Positions 1 through 11,820 of a stretch of DNA of 64,000 bases are shown here, piece after piece. The translations under genes and the position numbers were made by a program. The notes under the pieces were generated by a model, which saw only the letters and a list, made by a program, of their open reading frames with translations, did no database searches and was not told where the DNA came from. The number at the start of each line of letters is the position of its first letter. Position 1 is the first letter of the stretch. The stretch covers positions 17,425,955 through 17,489,954 of the forward strand of contig CM053329.1 of NCBI GenBank assembly GCA_028583605.1, read 5' to 3'. The DNA is from Dastarcus helophoroides. Lineage: Eukaryota > Arthropoda > Insecta > Coleoptera > Bothrideridae.

Positions 1-1960
1 GAAGAACAATGCACTTTATGAGCTAGTAGAATAATAATTTGGATGAGCAAATGAATTAATGAGCTTATAGAGGACCTTGGAAGCGCAAATGATTGAGCTA
101 GTAAGGAAAAATGGAAGAGCAGATGATATGAGGTTATAGAACAATATCTGGAGGAGCAGATCAATATAGGAGCTAGACGAGCTAGAAGTTCATGAGTTTA
201 ATAGAAGAGCTTTGGCAGAACTACTAAAAGAACTTTAAAAAATAATGGACTTCATAAACTAGTAGAAAAAATTGGGAAGAGCCAATGATGTCATCAGCTG
301 TTACTTGAAGAAATTGCTAAAGCTTTACGAGCTAACAGAACATGTGAAAAAAAAAACTTTATAAACTATTATAAGAACTTGGAACGAGCAAAACACTTCA
401 TAGACCAGTACAGAAAAACTCATGGATCAGTGTAGAAAAACTTGCAAGAACAAAAAGCTTTACGATTTAAGTGGGAGAATTTGTGAACGACCAAAGGACT
501 TTATTACCGAGTACATGGAAGAATTTGAAAGAGCATCAAATCTCAAGAGTTAATACAACAACTGGAAGAGTAAATTTCTTCAGTTTCCAATAGAAGAAGA
601 CGAAAAATTTTACAGCTAGTAGAATAATAACTTGATCCTGGAATCCCAGGAGCTAGTAGAACATCTTTGAAGAGTAAAGTACTTGGCAGTAGAAGAACAA
701 AGCACTTTGTGAGCAAGTAGAATCATAATTTGGAAAATCAAAGGACTTCAAAAGCTTTAAGAAGAATTTTTGGAAGAAGAGCGACCTCAGGGCAATGGCA
801 TTTATAGCTAATAGAATACTAACTTCGAAAGCTTGCAAAGTAACGGATATCATTAGGTGCTAGAAAAAGTTTGAAGATCAAAGAGTTTAAGTTTGAAGAT
901 CAAAGAGTAAAGGCTGAAACATCGAAGCACTTCACGAGTTAGTAGCAGAATTTGTGCACAAAAAAATAATTATTTTCTTGTCTAGAAATTTCTAGAGGAA
1001 TTTAAAACAGGAAAAATGTTCATGAGCAAGTAGAAGTTAGGTTTCATAAGTATGGAGGAGTTAGATTTCAAGAACTACTGGAAGAACCTCGAAGGGCAAA
1101 TTTTTTCTTGAGCTAGTAGAAAAACACTTAGAAAAACTGTGGAGAAGAGTATCATTTCTAGAGGAATCTAAAGTGCAAAGGATTTCATGAGTAAGTAGAA
1201 GTTGGATTTCAAGAACTACTGGAAGAACCTTGAAGAGCAAATTTTTTCTCTAACTAGTTGAAAAACACGTAGAAGAACTGTGGAGAAGAATATCATTTCT
1301 AGAGGAATCTAAAGGGCAAAATTTTCCCCACAAAAACGCGAATATTTTCCAAAATACTCTACTCGGCCCAAAGGATTTTATGTGTAAGTAGAAGTTAGAT
1401 TTCGTGAACTACTAGAAGAACTTCGAGGAGCAATTTGTTTATCAAACTAGTAGAAGAACCGATGGAAGAATTGTGAACAAGAAAATCATTTCTAGAGAAA
1501 TTTGAAAGAGCAAATTATTTCTTGAGTAAGTTGAAATTAGATTTCGTAAACTACTTGAAGAACTTCGAAGAGGAAATTATTTCCCTAACTGGTAGAAGAA
1601 CATGTGGAAGAACAGAGATACTAAAAGAACTTGTATAAGCAACGAACAAGTAAAAGAACTTCGTGTGGTAATTCATCAACTAGTAGAATAACTTGGAAGA
1701 GTGGAAACTTGGAAGTGTAGAGAACTTCATGAGCTATCAGAAGAAGTGGAAAAAAACAAGGAGCATTATGAACCCCTAGAACAAGTTTGAAGTGTATTTC
1801 TTAAGTTAGTCAAATAATAACCCAAAAAAGCAACGGACTTCTTGAGCTATATAATTTCTTTTGAAGTATTATTAGTAGAATAGAAGTATTTAATACAAGA
1901 ACCTTAGGATTCCCAATGGACTTAGAAGAGACAAAAATAGAGATTGCAGAACTCAAAACT
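1..1960 (+). repeat. Degenerate ~38-40 bp minisatellite
   Basis: The segment is built from diverged copies of a unit close to GAGCTAGTAGAAGAACTTGG followed by AAGAGCAAAGGACTTCATG, with frequent indels. In one frame an ideal unit would be 39 bp and encode 13 residues (ELVEELGRAKDFM). Real copies break the frame repeatedly, so I treat it as a tandem repeat and not a gene. The left edge lies outside the window, and the repeat fades near 1960. Confidence 0.8.
991..1620 (+). repeat. Higher-order block inside the minisatellite
   Basis: Four larger units are marked by CTAGAGGAATCTAAA-like starts near 993, 1158, 1299 and 1492. The spacing is therefore irregular, about 140-195 bp. Each carries GTAAGTAGAAGTTAGATTTC and a GAACTACTGGAAGAACCTCG stretch. 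This shows a second round of amplification of a group of the short units. Confidence 0.7.
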
Positions 1961-2689
1961 ATCCTCCCAGTTGTTTTATAAAAAATTTTCCCATATCGAA
2001 CATTATGGAAAATGTATATCCAAACAATGGTTTATAAATCTTCCATAACTAATAACTGGATACTCAAATTGGAAATTCGAAAAATAACCAACAAAAGATC
2101 AGATCCTCAAGCAACGAAATCTTTGAGAGCACAAGGAAGTCGTTCTTCATAAGTTTACTTGGCCACCCTTCATGAGTTTGATGAGGGCTATTTTTTACCG
2201 CCTAATACCGATTCGCCCGCTCCATTTTATCCAACCACCAGCAGCAGTATCGGACTATTCATTAAAACTAATGAAGCCTGACATGGATCCATTAAACTGA
2301 AATATAATTTAACGACCAACCACTTGAGTCGAGAGAAAGGCTTAATTGTATGCCCAGCACGGGTCCCGTATGCTTTCGACAACCAACAACCACCGCCGCC
2401 ACCGCCACACATCATTCCCGACCCTCATTTGCATCGGAACGCACGTCTGCCGACGCCACCATGTTGGCATCAGATGCAAGCCAGATAAAGGGGATGTATT
2501 TATAAACGTTCGGTGCGATCGGAAAGCTGGGCCCCACGGATGCTCTAAAGCTGGGGTTTAATTGCCTGCAACGCCCGGGGCCGCGTTTTCTGTTTAATGT
2601 TCGGCGTTAGCGTCGGAGGAGAATCCATTTGTTACAGCGACGTAGCTGAAAGGCGCTCGTGAGGCGTTTCAGCGCCTAAATGCTTAAGA
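1961..2689. other. Unique spacer, no gene recognised
   Basis: Mixed-composition sequence with a CpG-containing, GC-richer core at about 2340-2620 that includes a short CCACCGCCGCCACCGCC tract. Overlapping short frames on both strands show no recognisable family. One phrase here (TTTTTTACCGCCTAA, near 2190) recurs near 8350 in the next unique spacer, which may be chance. Confidence 0.5.
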
Positions 2690-3149
2690 CTATTCGATTG
2701 GTAAACATTTTTAAGGATAAAATCTTAAACAACAAATCGCTTGAAGTGAAAGAATTTTATAAAAAAAGGAGTCAATTTGATACTGACCAGTGCTTACGTA
2801 ATGTTCATTTTTTTTCCCAGCAACGAACAATGATATTAGGTTGAGATTAATAACGGATTTTTAGGTTTATAGTTTTACATAGTTGCGTAAAAAATTAGGT
2901 TCTTATCCTAATGAATTCAAAAGATATGGGCTTTGAAAGAGGATTTTGACACTGACCAGTGCTCATTCATTTATCATTTTTTTTCTCAGCAACGATCACT
3001 GACATCGAGTTAAAATTAATGACAAATATTTAAGTCTATAGTGACATATTTATATAAAAAAATCAAGTTTCTACTTTAATGGATACAAAAAATATGGGCC
3101 TTGAAAGTTCATTTTGATACTGACCAATTTTCACTCATTTCAAATTTTA

Positions 3150-3872
3150 AAATAAATTGGAAATGTTGAGATTAAACCGCAAATTTTCAGACAAAATTTA
3201 ATTAACTAGAAATGTATAAGAATAAATTTCAAAAATTCTATTGTGGTTTAAAAAAAATCAGGGGTGGGGGGGGGATAACAATTTTCGAATACAATTTTAA
3301 AGCTTGTAGATAAACTCGAAATTATGGAGGAAACATGGCAATTTTTATTTTGGACAAGAATGATTTTATTTTCAGGATTGAGGCTGAAATTTCAAAAAAT
3401 GTTCGACATTTATTAAAAAGTTGAAATGGTTAGAAAAAAATTGAAATTATGTATTTAAACTAAGAATTTTAAATATTTCAAACCTTTTTATTTAAGACGA
3501 GTCAACGGTTATCTAAAAATGAATAAAAATTTCAACATGGGCATTAGTAAAAGTATTTTTTTACAGAAGATACAGAAAATGCTGAAGGTTTTTTTTTAGG
3601 GAAAATTTTGACATAAATATGAAATCACTTTAATAATTTAATTCTCAATTCAGTTATTTTTCAATTTCAATTCCTAAACTAACCCCGTTATAGAAGCATT
3701 TTTCTGGTGAAATTTCCAGGTTTTTTTTACATAAATTTTCCACTTTCTAAAACCTGTTATCAGGTTTAAATTACTATTTAATATTAATTTTTATTGTTTT
3801 ATAGTTTTGTGACAAACTAAACTTTTTTCCTCAACACAATTAAAAAATATGGATTTTTCTAAACACATTTTG
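3150..3872. repeat. Diverged AT-rich stretch with a G-run
   Basis: The satellite box is not recognisable here. The sequence is AT-rich with fragments resembling the A/T-rich repeat field seen later in the window, and a G-rich run at about 3261-3274. Satellite sequence returns just before 3870. It may be an old insertion or a decayed part of the array; I cannot decide. Confidence 0.4.
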
Positions 3873-3893
3873 ATCTGTACTGAGATAATAAGC

Positions 3894-3917
3894 CTTGTAT
3901 ATACGAATATATACAAG
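3894..3917. other. Perfect hairpin
   Basis: CTTGTATATA, loop CGAA, TATATACAAG: ten-base arms with no mismatch, near the left end of the inserted element. It could be an end structure of that element. Confidence 0.8.
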
Positions 3918-3943
3918 TTTATTACGATGCAATTAAAATCTAA

Positions 3944-3964
3944 TTTCATTAGAATCTAATGAAA
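3944..3964. other. Perfect palindrome
   Basis: TTTCATTAGA, single A, TCTAATGAAA: ten-base arms inside the same insertion, 27 bp after the previous hairpin. Confidence 0.8.
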
Positions 3965-4145
3965 ACTAGACTGCAATTGCAAAGTTCACGTAGATGAAGC
4001 ATAGCTTGTATCACGGGTTGCATCGCAACATCCATAGATACAAACGTCCTCGGCGTGACTTTACTTTCATCTAGTTTTGACAAATGACCAATTAAATGTT
4101 CTGTAATTAAACAGTTAAACGTGCTTAAAATTGAAAATATGTACA

Positions 4146-4201
4146 ACCGCAACCATAGACTAGTTTCGGCCTTCTTTGGCCTCATCAGCATTCTAAACGG
4201 T
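4146..4201 (-). ncRNA. Hammerhead ribozyme, type I-like (family D)
   Basis: Read on the minus strand, the order is ACCGU, internal loop, AUG, CUGAUGA, stem II GGCC-AAAGAA-GGCC, GAAAC, UAGUC, then UAU, internal loop and GCGGU. All core bases of the hammerhead consensus (CUGANGA and GAAA) are present, and the predicted cleavage follows GUC. Stem II is four perfect pairs. Stem III would be the short palindrome ACUAGU, which is usual for hammerheads that work as dimers. Stem I has an inner part (AUG/UAU), an internal loop of the kind that makes tertiary contacts, and an outer ACCGU/GCGGU helix. Part of the outer strand may come from the flanking satellite (CGGTGT), so that helix could be fortuitous. 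Activity is inferred, not shown. Confidence 0.75.
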
Positions 4202-4680
4202 GTCCATTCAGTGATTTTCTCTTCTTCTAAGGATACGCTAAAGCTAGGAGGCTAATATTTATTTTAAATATTAGAGTCTGCAACGTTATGGTTCTGTAAA
4301 AGTTTCAAGTTTCTTACGCAATGCAATAAAAAGATGTGACTATTCGAAAGTTATTTTGGTACTGACCGGTGCTCACTCATTGATTATTTTTTTCTGCGAA
4401 GCGGCTAAAGTTATTTGGTTAAAATTACCATCAAATATAAAAGTTTTTAACCCTATAGCCTTGTAAAAAAGTCAAAATTGTTATTTCAACACGATAAAAA
4501 GTTCTGGCCTTTCAAAACTTATTTTGATAGTGATCGGTGTTAACTCAACGATCATTTTTTTTCTAAAGAATGGGGTAATTGTTGTTTATTTTAAATATTA
4601 ATTACAGCAATTTTATATTCCTGTAAAAGTTTTTCAATCCATGCAATAAAAAGATATGACTTTTCGAACTTTATTTTGAT

Positions 4681-5760
4681 ACTGACCAGTGCTCAAACAT
4701 TGATTTTTTTTTCTGAACAACTGCTAAAGTCATGGAGTTGAAAATAGTGCTAGATATCAAGGCCCGTAGCGTTACGTTTATGTCAAGAAAACTAAGATTT
4801 TATCTTAACACAATAAAAAGATATGGATTTTCGAAATATATTTTGATACTGATTGGTGTTCACTAAACGATCCTCTCTTCTTCTAAGGAACGCTTGAAGA
4901 TGTTAAGCTGATATTCATTTTAAATAGTAATGTCTGCCTTCTTATAGTCCTGGAAAATTTTGAAGTTTCTAAATTAATGCATTAAAAAGATATGACTTTT
5001 CGAAGCTTATTTTGATACTGACCAGTGCTCAAATATTGATTTTTTTTCTGAAAAACTGCTAAAGTCATGGAGTTGAAAATAGTGCCAGATATCAAGGCCC
5101 GTAGCGTTACGTTTATGTCAAGAAAACTAAGATTTTATCTTAACACAATAAAAAGATATGGATTTTCGAAATATATTTTGATACTGATTGGTGTTCACTA
5201 AACGATCCTCTCTTCTTCTAAGGAACGCTTGAAGATGTCAAGCTGATATTCATTTTAAATAGTAATGTCTGCCTTCTTATAGTCCTGGAAAATTTTGAAG
5301 TTTCTAAATTAATGCATTAAAAAGATATGATTTTTCGAAGCTTATTTTGATACTGACCAGTGCTCAAATATTGATTTTTTTTCTGAAAAACTGCTAAAGT
5401 CATGGAGTTGAAAATAGTGCCAGATATCAAGGCCCGTAGCGTTACGTTTATGTCAAGAAAACTAAGATTTTATCTTAACACAATAAAAAGATATGGATTT
5501 TCGAAATATATTTTGATACTGATTGGTGTTCACTAAACGATCCTTTCTTCTTCTAAGGAACGCTTGAAGATGTCAAGCTGATATTCCTTTTAAATAGTAA
5601 TGTCTGCCTTCTTATAGTCCTGAAAAATTTTGAAGTTTCTAAGGTAATGCATTAAAAAGATATGATTTTTCGAAGCTTATTTTGATACTGACCAGTGCTC
5701 AAATATTGATTTTTTTTCTGAAAAACTGCTAAAGTCATGGAGCTGAAAATAGTGCCAAAT
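4681..5760 (+). repeat. 335-bp higher-order dimer, recently amplified
   Basis: ACTGACCAGT recurs at 4681, 5017, 5352 and 5687 (spacings 336, 335 and 335). Between these, each unit contains one type 1 and one type 2 monomer and is almost identical to its neighbours. Flanking monomers are clearly more diverged, so this dimer was homogenised more recently than the rest of the array. Confidence 0.9.
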
Positions 5761-7560
5761 ATCAAGGCATGTAGTTTTATGTTTATGTTAAAAAAACTAA
5801 GAGTTTATCTTAACAAAATAAAAAGATATGCTCTTTCAAATATATTTGATACCGATGGGTGTTCATTAATGACTTTGTCTTCTTCTAAGGAATGGTCAAA
5901 GGTATCAAGTTAATATTTATTTCAGATGGTAGCTTATGTAATTTTACATGTCTGAAAGGTTTGGAGTTTCTAAATCAATGCAATAAGATTTGACTTTTTG
6001 ACGCCTATTTTGGTACTGACCAGGGCTTAATCATTGATTAATTTTTTTCTCGAAAACGGCTAAAGTCACCTAGTCAAAAATAGTGCCAAATATTAAGACG
6101 CGCAGCCTTATATTTGTGATAAAAAACTAAGTGTTTATCTTAACCCAATAAAAAGATATGAATTTTTGAAAATATATTTTGGTACTGATTGGTGTTCACT
6201 AAATGAACTCCTCTTCTTCCAAGGGACGTTTGAAAGTATTGAGTGGATATTTATTTTAAATAGTAATGTCTGCCTTTTTATAGTCCTCAAAAATTTTAAA
6301 GTTTCTAAATTAATGTATTAAAAAGATACGACTTTTCGAAGCTTATTTTGATACTGACCAGTGCTCACTCACAGATTTTTTTTTCTGAGAAGCGACTGAA
6401 GTTTTAAATTGAAATTAATGTTAAGTGTCAGGGTTTGTAGCCTTATGGTTATGTAAACAATTAAAGTTTTTATCTTAACTCAATAAGAAGATATGGTCTT
6501 TTAAATCATATTTTGATACTGATCGGTGTTCACTCAAGGATTTTATTTTCTTCTAAGGAATGGTTAAAGATATCAAGTTAATATTTGTTTCAGATAGCAG
6601 CCGTTGTAATCTTACAGTTCTGAAGAAGTTTGGAGTTTCTAAATCAATGCAATAAAAAGATATGGCTTCTAGAAGCTTATTTTGATAGTGACCAGTGCTC
6701 ACTCAGAGATTATTTTTTTGTCTGAGAGGCGTCTGATGTTATCAAGTTAAATTAATCGTCATTAGACCATGAAGTTTAGGTTTGTGACCTTATGGACACG
6801 TAAAAAATTTAAGGTTTTATCTTAACACAAAAAAAAGATATGACATCTCAAATCATACTTTGAAACTGATTGGTGTTCACTTAATGATCTTGTCTTCTTC
6901 TAAGGAACGGTTAAAGTTGATATTTATTTCAAATAGTAGTAATTATAATTTTATAGTTACGGAAAATTTTGGAATTTTTAAATCAATGCAATAAAAAGAT
7001 ATGACATTTTGAGGCTTATTTTGATACTGACCAGTGCTTCGTCAGAGATTTTTTTTTCTGGGAAACGACTGAAGTTATCAACTTGAAATTAATGTCGAAT
7101 GTCCAGGTTTATAATCTTATAGTTATGTAAAAAAAAATGTTTTTTTACCTTAACACAATATTAAGATATGGGCTTTCAAAACATTTTTTGATACTGATTG
7201 GTGTTCACTTAATGATCTTGTCTTCTTATGAGGAACGGTTAAAGGTATTAGGTTAATATTTATTGTAAGTAGTAGCCACTGTTATCTCATAATGCTGGAA
7301 AAGTTTCAAGTTTCTAAATCGATGTAACTAAAAGATATGACTTTTCGAAATTTATTTTGATACTGACCAGTGCTCACTCACAGATTATTAATTTTTTCTG
7401 AGAAGCTACTAAAGTTATCGAGTGGAAATTAATAATAAATGTCAATGTTCGTAGCCCTGTAATCATGTAAAAAATTAAAATTTATATCTCAACACAAAAA
7501 AAAGATATGGCACTTCAAAGCACATTTTGATACTGACCAGTGTTCACTCACTCGCAAAAC

Positions 7561-8879
7561 ATCGAGCTTAAAAGTTATTTAAAATTGACCTAGAACATGG
7601 AAATTTGACAACAGACAAAACTAAATAAGGCAAAAAGGGGAAACCAGTAAATAATAAACCATTTCGAATTTTATAAGCCTGGGTGCCCAAGTGGGGTAGC
7701 AACATTTGAAGTCAAATTTTCTACGTAAGTATGAGTCCAGATAAGAAGGTTTCATTTGCAGATATTTTTTTAAATTTTATGTCACACGACTTATGGTGAA
7801 AATTATCTAAAATATTAACAATAGAGTTTATCTAAGCTAACCTTGACATAAATTAAAAAATAACGAAGAGAGATCGAGGGTGGAGCCACGACCCTTCCAA
7901 GGGGTAGCAAACTGAACTCAATGTGAAATACTCATCCATACATATTTTCTGCTTCAAGTCGAAGTTGACAGTATTATACGATTCGTTCGAAGAATGCGAG
8001 CCGCAGTTGTGCGACCTTGCTGTTCTCGGTGCAACTCCCAAGTTTAAGTTGCTTTTTTTTTTCTCGAATCCAATCAGAGTAAACTCAATCAAATTATGGC
8101 GAGGAAAAAGGACGAGGCGGAGCAACATATTTTATATATCAAGGCTTAACGTAATTTCACGGAAATTAAATTCCCGCCAAGAAGGAGCGGAGAAAAGACA
8201 GTCGGCTATGACCCAGAAGTTTGCGCTTTTATGACTCACACTAAATTAACTTAGTTATGTTTATGGGGATGTTTGTTGTAAGTAAGGAGAAGTTATGTCT
8301 AGTGATATACGCAGTTACTGCCGAAGTTTCCCAATTCCGCTTAGGAATTATTTTTTACCGCCTAAACCAAAAAAATCTTTGCGGGGGACAGGCGTCGAAA
8401 CGGGTGGAATAGAAATGGCTGATTTGAATTTATAGAGATAGAGAGCGGGATGAATGGGTGTACATTGGAAGGGGCTTTTGCATAAATGTAATTGCTTTAT
8501 AACCATTATTCGAAAGGGTTCTAGTTTAATTGCTTTTTCGTTTAAAGTTACACCCTCGCATGACAGTCAACCCGCAATAAAGGGTTGTTTCGTTTATAGG
8601 AACTAAATCAACCCTCTACATGGTATTAAACCCGAAACTATACATCGGCGTAATCTATGGTCTTTAGCTGCTTCATTGTACTTCATTAATTTATCGCAAA
8701 TATTTCGTATTTGTTGCGAGTGCGAATAGTATTTACGTAATAATGATGTGAAGCTTAACAGTATAGTTACTTTGTAATTATTTAATTTCGATTAAAAACT
8801 GAAAATTTCATTAAACTGTGTGGTAAAAGTTCCTATCAATTTTAATTTTAATTTATTATTCATACCTGAAAAATGGAAG
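7561..8879. other. Unique spacer between opposed satellite arrays
   Basis: Satellite monomers stop at about 7560 in the forward orientation and restart reversed at about 8880. The spacer has moderate CpG content at 7850-8700 and two overlapping open frames on opposite strands (7853-8128 minus, 7923-8234 plus). Neither shows a known motif, signal peptide or membrane segment that I can defend. I see no RNA gene. It acts as the centre of a large inverted arrangement. Confidence 0.5.
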
Positions 8880-10450
8880 ATGAATGAGAGCATGGGTCAT
8901 TATCAAGATACGTTATGACCAGCCATATCTTTTTATTGCATTGATTTAGAAGCTTAAAAATTTTACAAAACTATGAGCCTAGATGGCTTATCATTTGGCA
9001 TTAAGTTGGACTTAACAACTTGAGCGGCTCTCAAGAAAAAGAGATAATTGTGTGAACACTGGTCATTATCAAAATATGTTTTGGAAGCCCATATCTCTTA
9101 ACTGAATTGAGCTAAAGGTTTGAATTTTTTAGAGTATTATAAGGCTAAAGAGCTTACCAGTTGACGTTAATTTAAAGTTGATACTATGAGCCATTCCTGA
9201 AAAAAAAATGATAATATTAAGCGAGCACTGGTCATTATCAAAATATGTTTTGGAAGCCCATATCTCTTTACTGAATTTAGCTAAAGGTTTGAATTTTTAA
9301 AAGTATTATAAAGCTAAAGAGCTTACCAGTTGACGTTAATTTAAAGTTGATACTATAAGCCATTCCTGAAAAAAAAAATGATAATATTAAGCGAGCACTG
9401 GTCATTATCAAAACATGTTTTGGAAGCCCATATCTCTTTACTGAATTTAGCTAAAGGTTTGAATTTTTTAGAGTATTATAAGGCTAAAGAGTTTACCAGT
9501 TGACGTTAATTTAAAGTTGATACTATGAGCCATTCCTGAAAAAAAAAATGATAATATTAAGCGAGCACTGGTCATTATCAAAACATGTTTTGGAAGCCCA
9601 TATCTCTTTACTGAATTTAGCTAAAGGTTTGAATTTTTTAGAGTATTATAAAACTAAAGAGCTTACCAGTTGACGTTAATTTAAAGTTCATACTATGAGC
9701 CGTTTCTGGAAAAAAAATGATAATATTAAGCGAGCACTGGTCTGTATTAAAATATAGTTCAACGCTCTGTAACTTTTTATTGCATCTAGCTAGACATCTC
9801 AAATTTTTACAACAACATGTGGTTACAGTTCGAACTAAAGAGCTTTAATCTCAATTTAATATCTTAACCATTCCTGAGGAAAAAATAATATTAATAAGTA
9901 AGTGACCACTGGTCTGTATCAAAATTTTATTTAAAGAGCAAAATTTTTTTTGCATCTAGCCAGCATCTGAAATTTTTTCAACACTGTAAGGCTAAAATTT
10001 TGACTTGGTTTGAATTTTATATTGGTAGATATTATTAAAAATAAAAATAAATAAAAAAAAAATAGTAAGTGACCACTGGTCTGTACCAAAATTTTTTAAA
10101 GAGCTATATCGTTTTATGGAATCTAGCCAGAAACCTGAAATTTTTACAACACTATGAGATTAAAGTTTTGCCTAAATAGTTTTAGTTTCAATTTAATATC
10201 TGCAGCCATTTTTGGAAAAAATTGATCATAAATGAGGGACCACAGGTCAGTATGAGAATACGTTATGGCAGAGCGTATCTTTTTATTGCATTGAGTTGAC
10301 AACTCGAAATTTTTACAAAATGATGAGGTAAAACTCCTCACTGTTTGGCAATAATCTCAACTTGATACCTAAAGCCGTATTTGAGAAAACTATACAACCA
10401 GCGACTTAGTACAGATCAATATCAAAACATGTTTTAAAGACTCGTATCTT
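8880..10450 (-). repeat. Satellite superfamily, reversed array (~170 bp monomer)
   Basis: The same box is read on the minus strand: plus-strand GAGCACTGGTCATTATCAAAA is the complement of TTTTGATAATGACCAGTGCTC. GAGCACTGG recurs at 9223, 9393, 9563 and 9732 (spacings 170, 170, 169) in nearly identical units. Outer units (8890-9050 and 9740-10450) are diverged. The rest of the monomer is a distinct subfamily from the left array, but box and length agree. Confidence 0.9.
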
Positions 10451-11820
10451 TTTGATTGCATTGAGCCCAAATTCTAACTTTTTTATTTAATTACCAGGCC
10501 ATAGATATTACTATTTGATAGTGATTTGAACCTGATATCTGCAGCACTTTTTCAAAAAATGAGTCTTGAAGAAAAATACTTGGCTAGTCTGTCGTTCAAG
10601 GCAGAAAACATATTTTCTTAAATTGTCCTGCCAAAAATAATATTATTTTTTGATTTACGAATTTCCCTCGTCTAAGTTAAGAAAACTCCTATCAAGGATG
10701 TAAGTGGTTTTGGATGCTGCAATTTTCGAACAAATTCCATAGCACAGCGAATAATTTATTTCTTTCCGGATCTCCTGGTTTTATTGGTGCTCCCGAGGGT
10801 CTCCAACCGCGCGTATTTAGTCCCCCTCGTCTTTAAATCAATTTGTATCCGAGTTCTTTGCTCTCCAAATAAATAAATGCATCAAAATTGATCTGTTTAT
10901 CGTCCGGATTAAAATATTGTAAAAATTTCGAAGTAGACTGTTAATCTTTATTAAGTAGGTCTATAAAATATTTAACGACTTTTTCACATGTGATACGCCG
11001 TATTTTACGTACGGATTGCTCGGAAAAAAAAAGCAGGACGACGAGGGAACATTCTTAACGTTCTGAAATGTTCGTTATTGTGCGCTTAGGAATTTGATTC
11101 ATTAAGATTTTTAATTAAGAAGATTTCAGATCTCGCTGGGGAAGTATGCACATTTCGTGTTGGAATTTTTCTTGTTTCAGGAAAACGTTCAAATATCTCC
11201 GACAGAAACTTTTAATATTCATTACCAAGACGAGATTTTTATTATGATTATTTTTTTTTAAACCTAGATATATATAAACCTATATATAAATATTAAGAAG
11301 TATATTTTGATTAAATGGAAATTTGTTTATACAATTCTAGGGAAGTTTGTACTTCATTCACTCATATACAATCTGGAGTGTTTACTTCTTAGAATTCTAA
11401 CAGGAATTTTGAAATTGGAACTTTGACCACTTAGACCAAAGTGTTTTTTTTGCGCTATCAATTATTTTAACAATTACTGTGTCCTACTAATGTATTTAAA
11501 TATCTTCTTACGTCCTATTGAGAGATTAAAGTAACAATATTTTTTCCCACAAATTCACTGATTAATAACCATCAATAATCAGCAATATTTAAGTTTTTTT
11601 TTGGGTTTTTGTCACGTCAAAATGGAAAGTGGGGACATTTATAGCATCACTTGTAGTCTTCTTGTTCTTCAAGTTTATTTCCCTTGGGGTTACGAGTTTA
11701 ATTATTGTTTAATACTTGTGCTTACAGCGTCATTTTGCTGCAAAATATCACGCGTCTCGCTCAAACAGACCTCAGTGGTCTCTCATTCATCATCTTTTTT
11801 TCCCTAAAACCACCAACGTT
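10451..11820. other. Unique spacer, no gene recognised
   Basis: Non-repetitive, AT-rich sequence between the reversed and the right forward array. It has a small CpG-containing patch near 10780-10850 and a TATATATAAA-like patch near 11265-11300. The one open frame above 60 codons (11601-11807, plus) has no recognisable features. Confidence 0.5.

Larger units (their letters stand above)
3873..4200 (-). mobile_element. ~325-bp hammerhead-bearing insertion in the satellite
   Basis: Satellite sequence stops inside the conserved box (ACACATTTTGAT, ending near 3872) and resumes near 4196 with GGTGTCCATTCAGTGATTTT, which matches the downstream part of a type 2 monomer. The insert holds two perfect hairpins (3894-3917 and 3944-3964) and a hammerhead ribozyme motif on the minus strand (4146-4201). 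An 80-codon minus-strand frame starts inside the ribozyme; I regard it as chance. Known hammerhead-bearing mobile sequences include Penelope-like elements and retrozymes; no enzyme domain is visible here. No clear target duplication is seen, and about six satellite bases seem to be missing. Confidence 0.6.
2690..7560 (+). repeat. Satellite superfamily, left forward array (~168 bp monomer)
   Basis: Tandem monomers of about 168 bp. The best-conserved part is TTTTGATACTGACCAGTGCT (type 1), alternating with TTTTGATACTGATTGGTGTT (type 2). The motif AAAAAGATATG usually lies about 20-30 bp before the box, and TTTTTTTCTGA or CTTCTTCTAAGGAA follows it. The array is interrupted by diverged AT-rich sequence (about 3150-3850) and by the insertion at 3873-4200. 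The monomer length is near that of a nucleosome repeat, as in many centromeric or pericentromeric satellites. That location is an inference. Confidence 0.9.

Noticed and set aside
3949..4191. 80-codon minus-strand frame
   Set aside because: Its start codon lies in the hammerhead core and the frame covers a short non-coding insertion; nothing resembles a reverse transcriptase or other enzyme.
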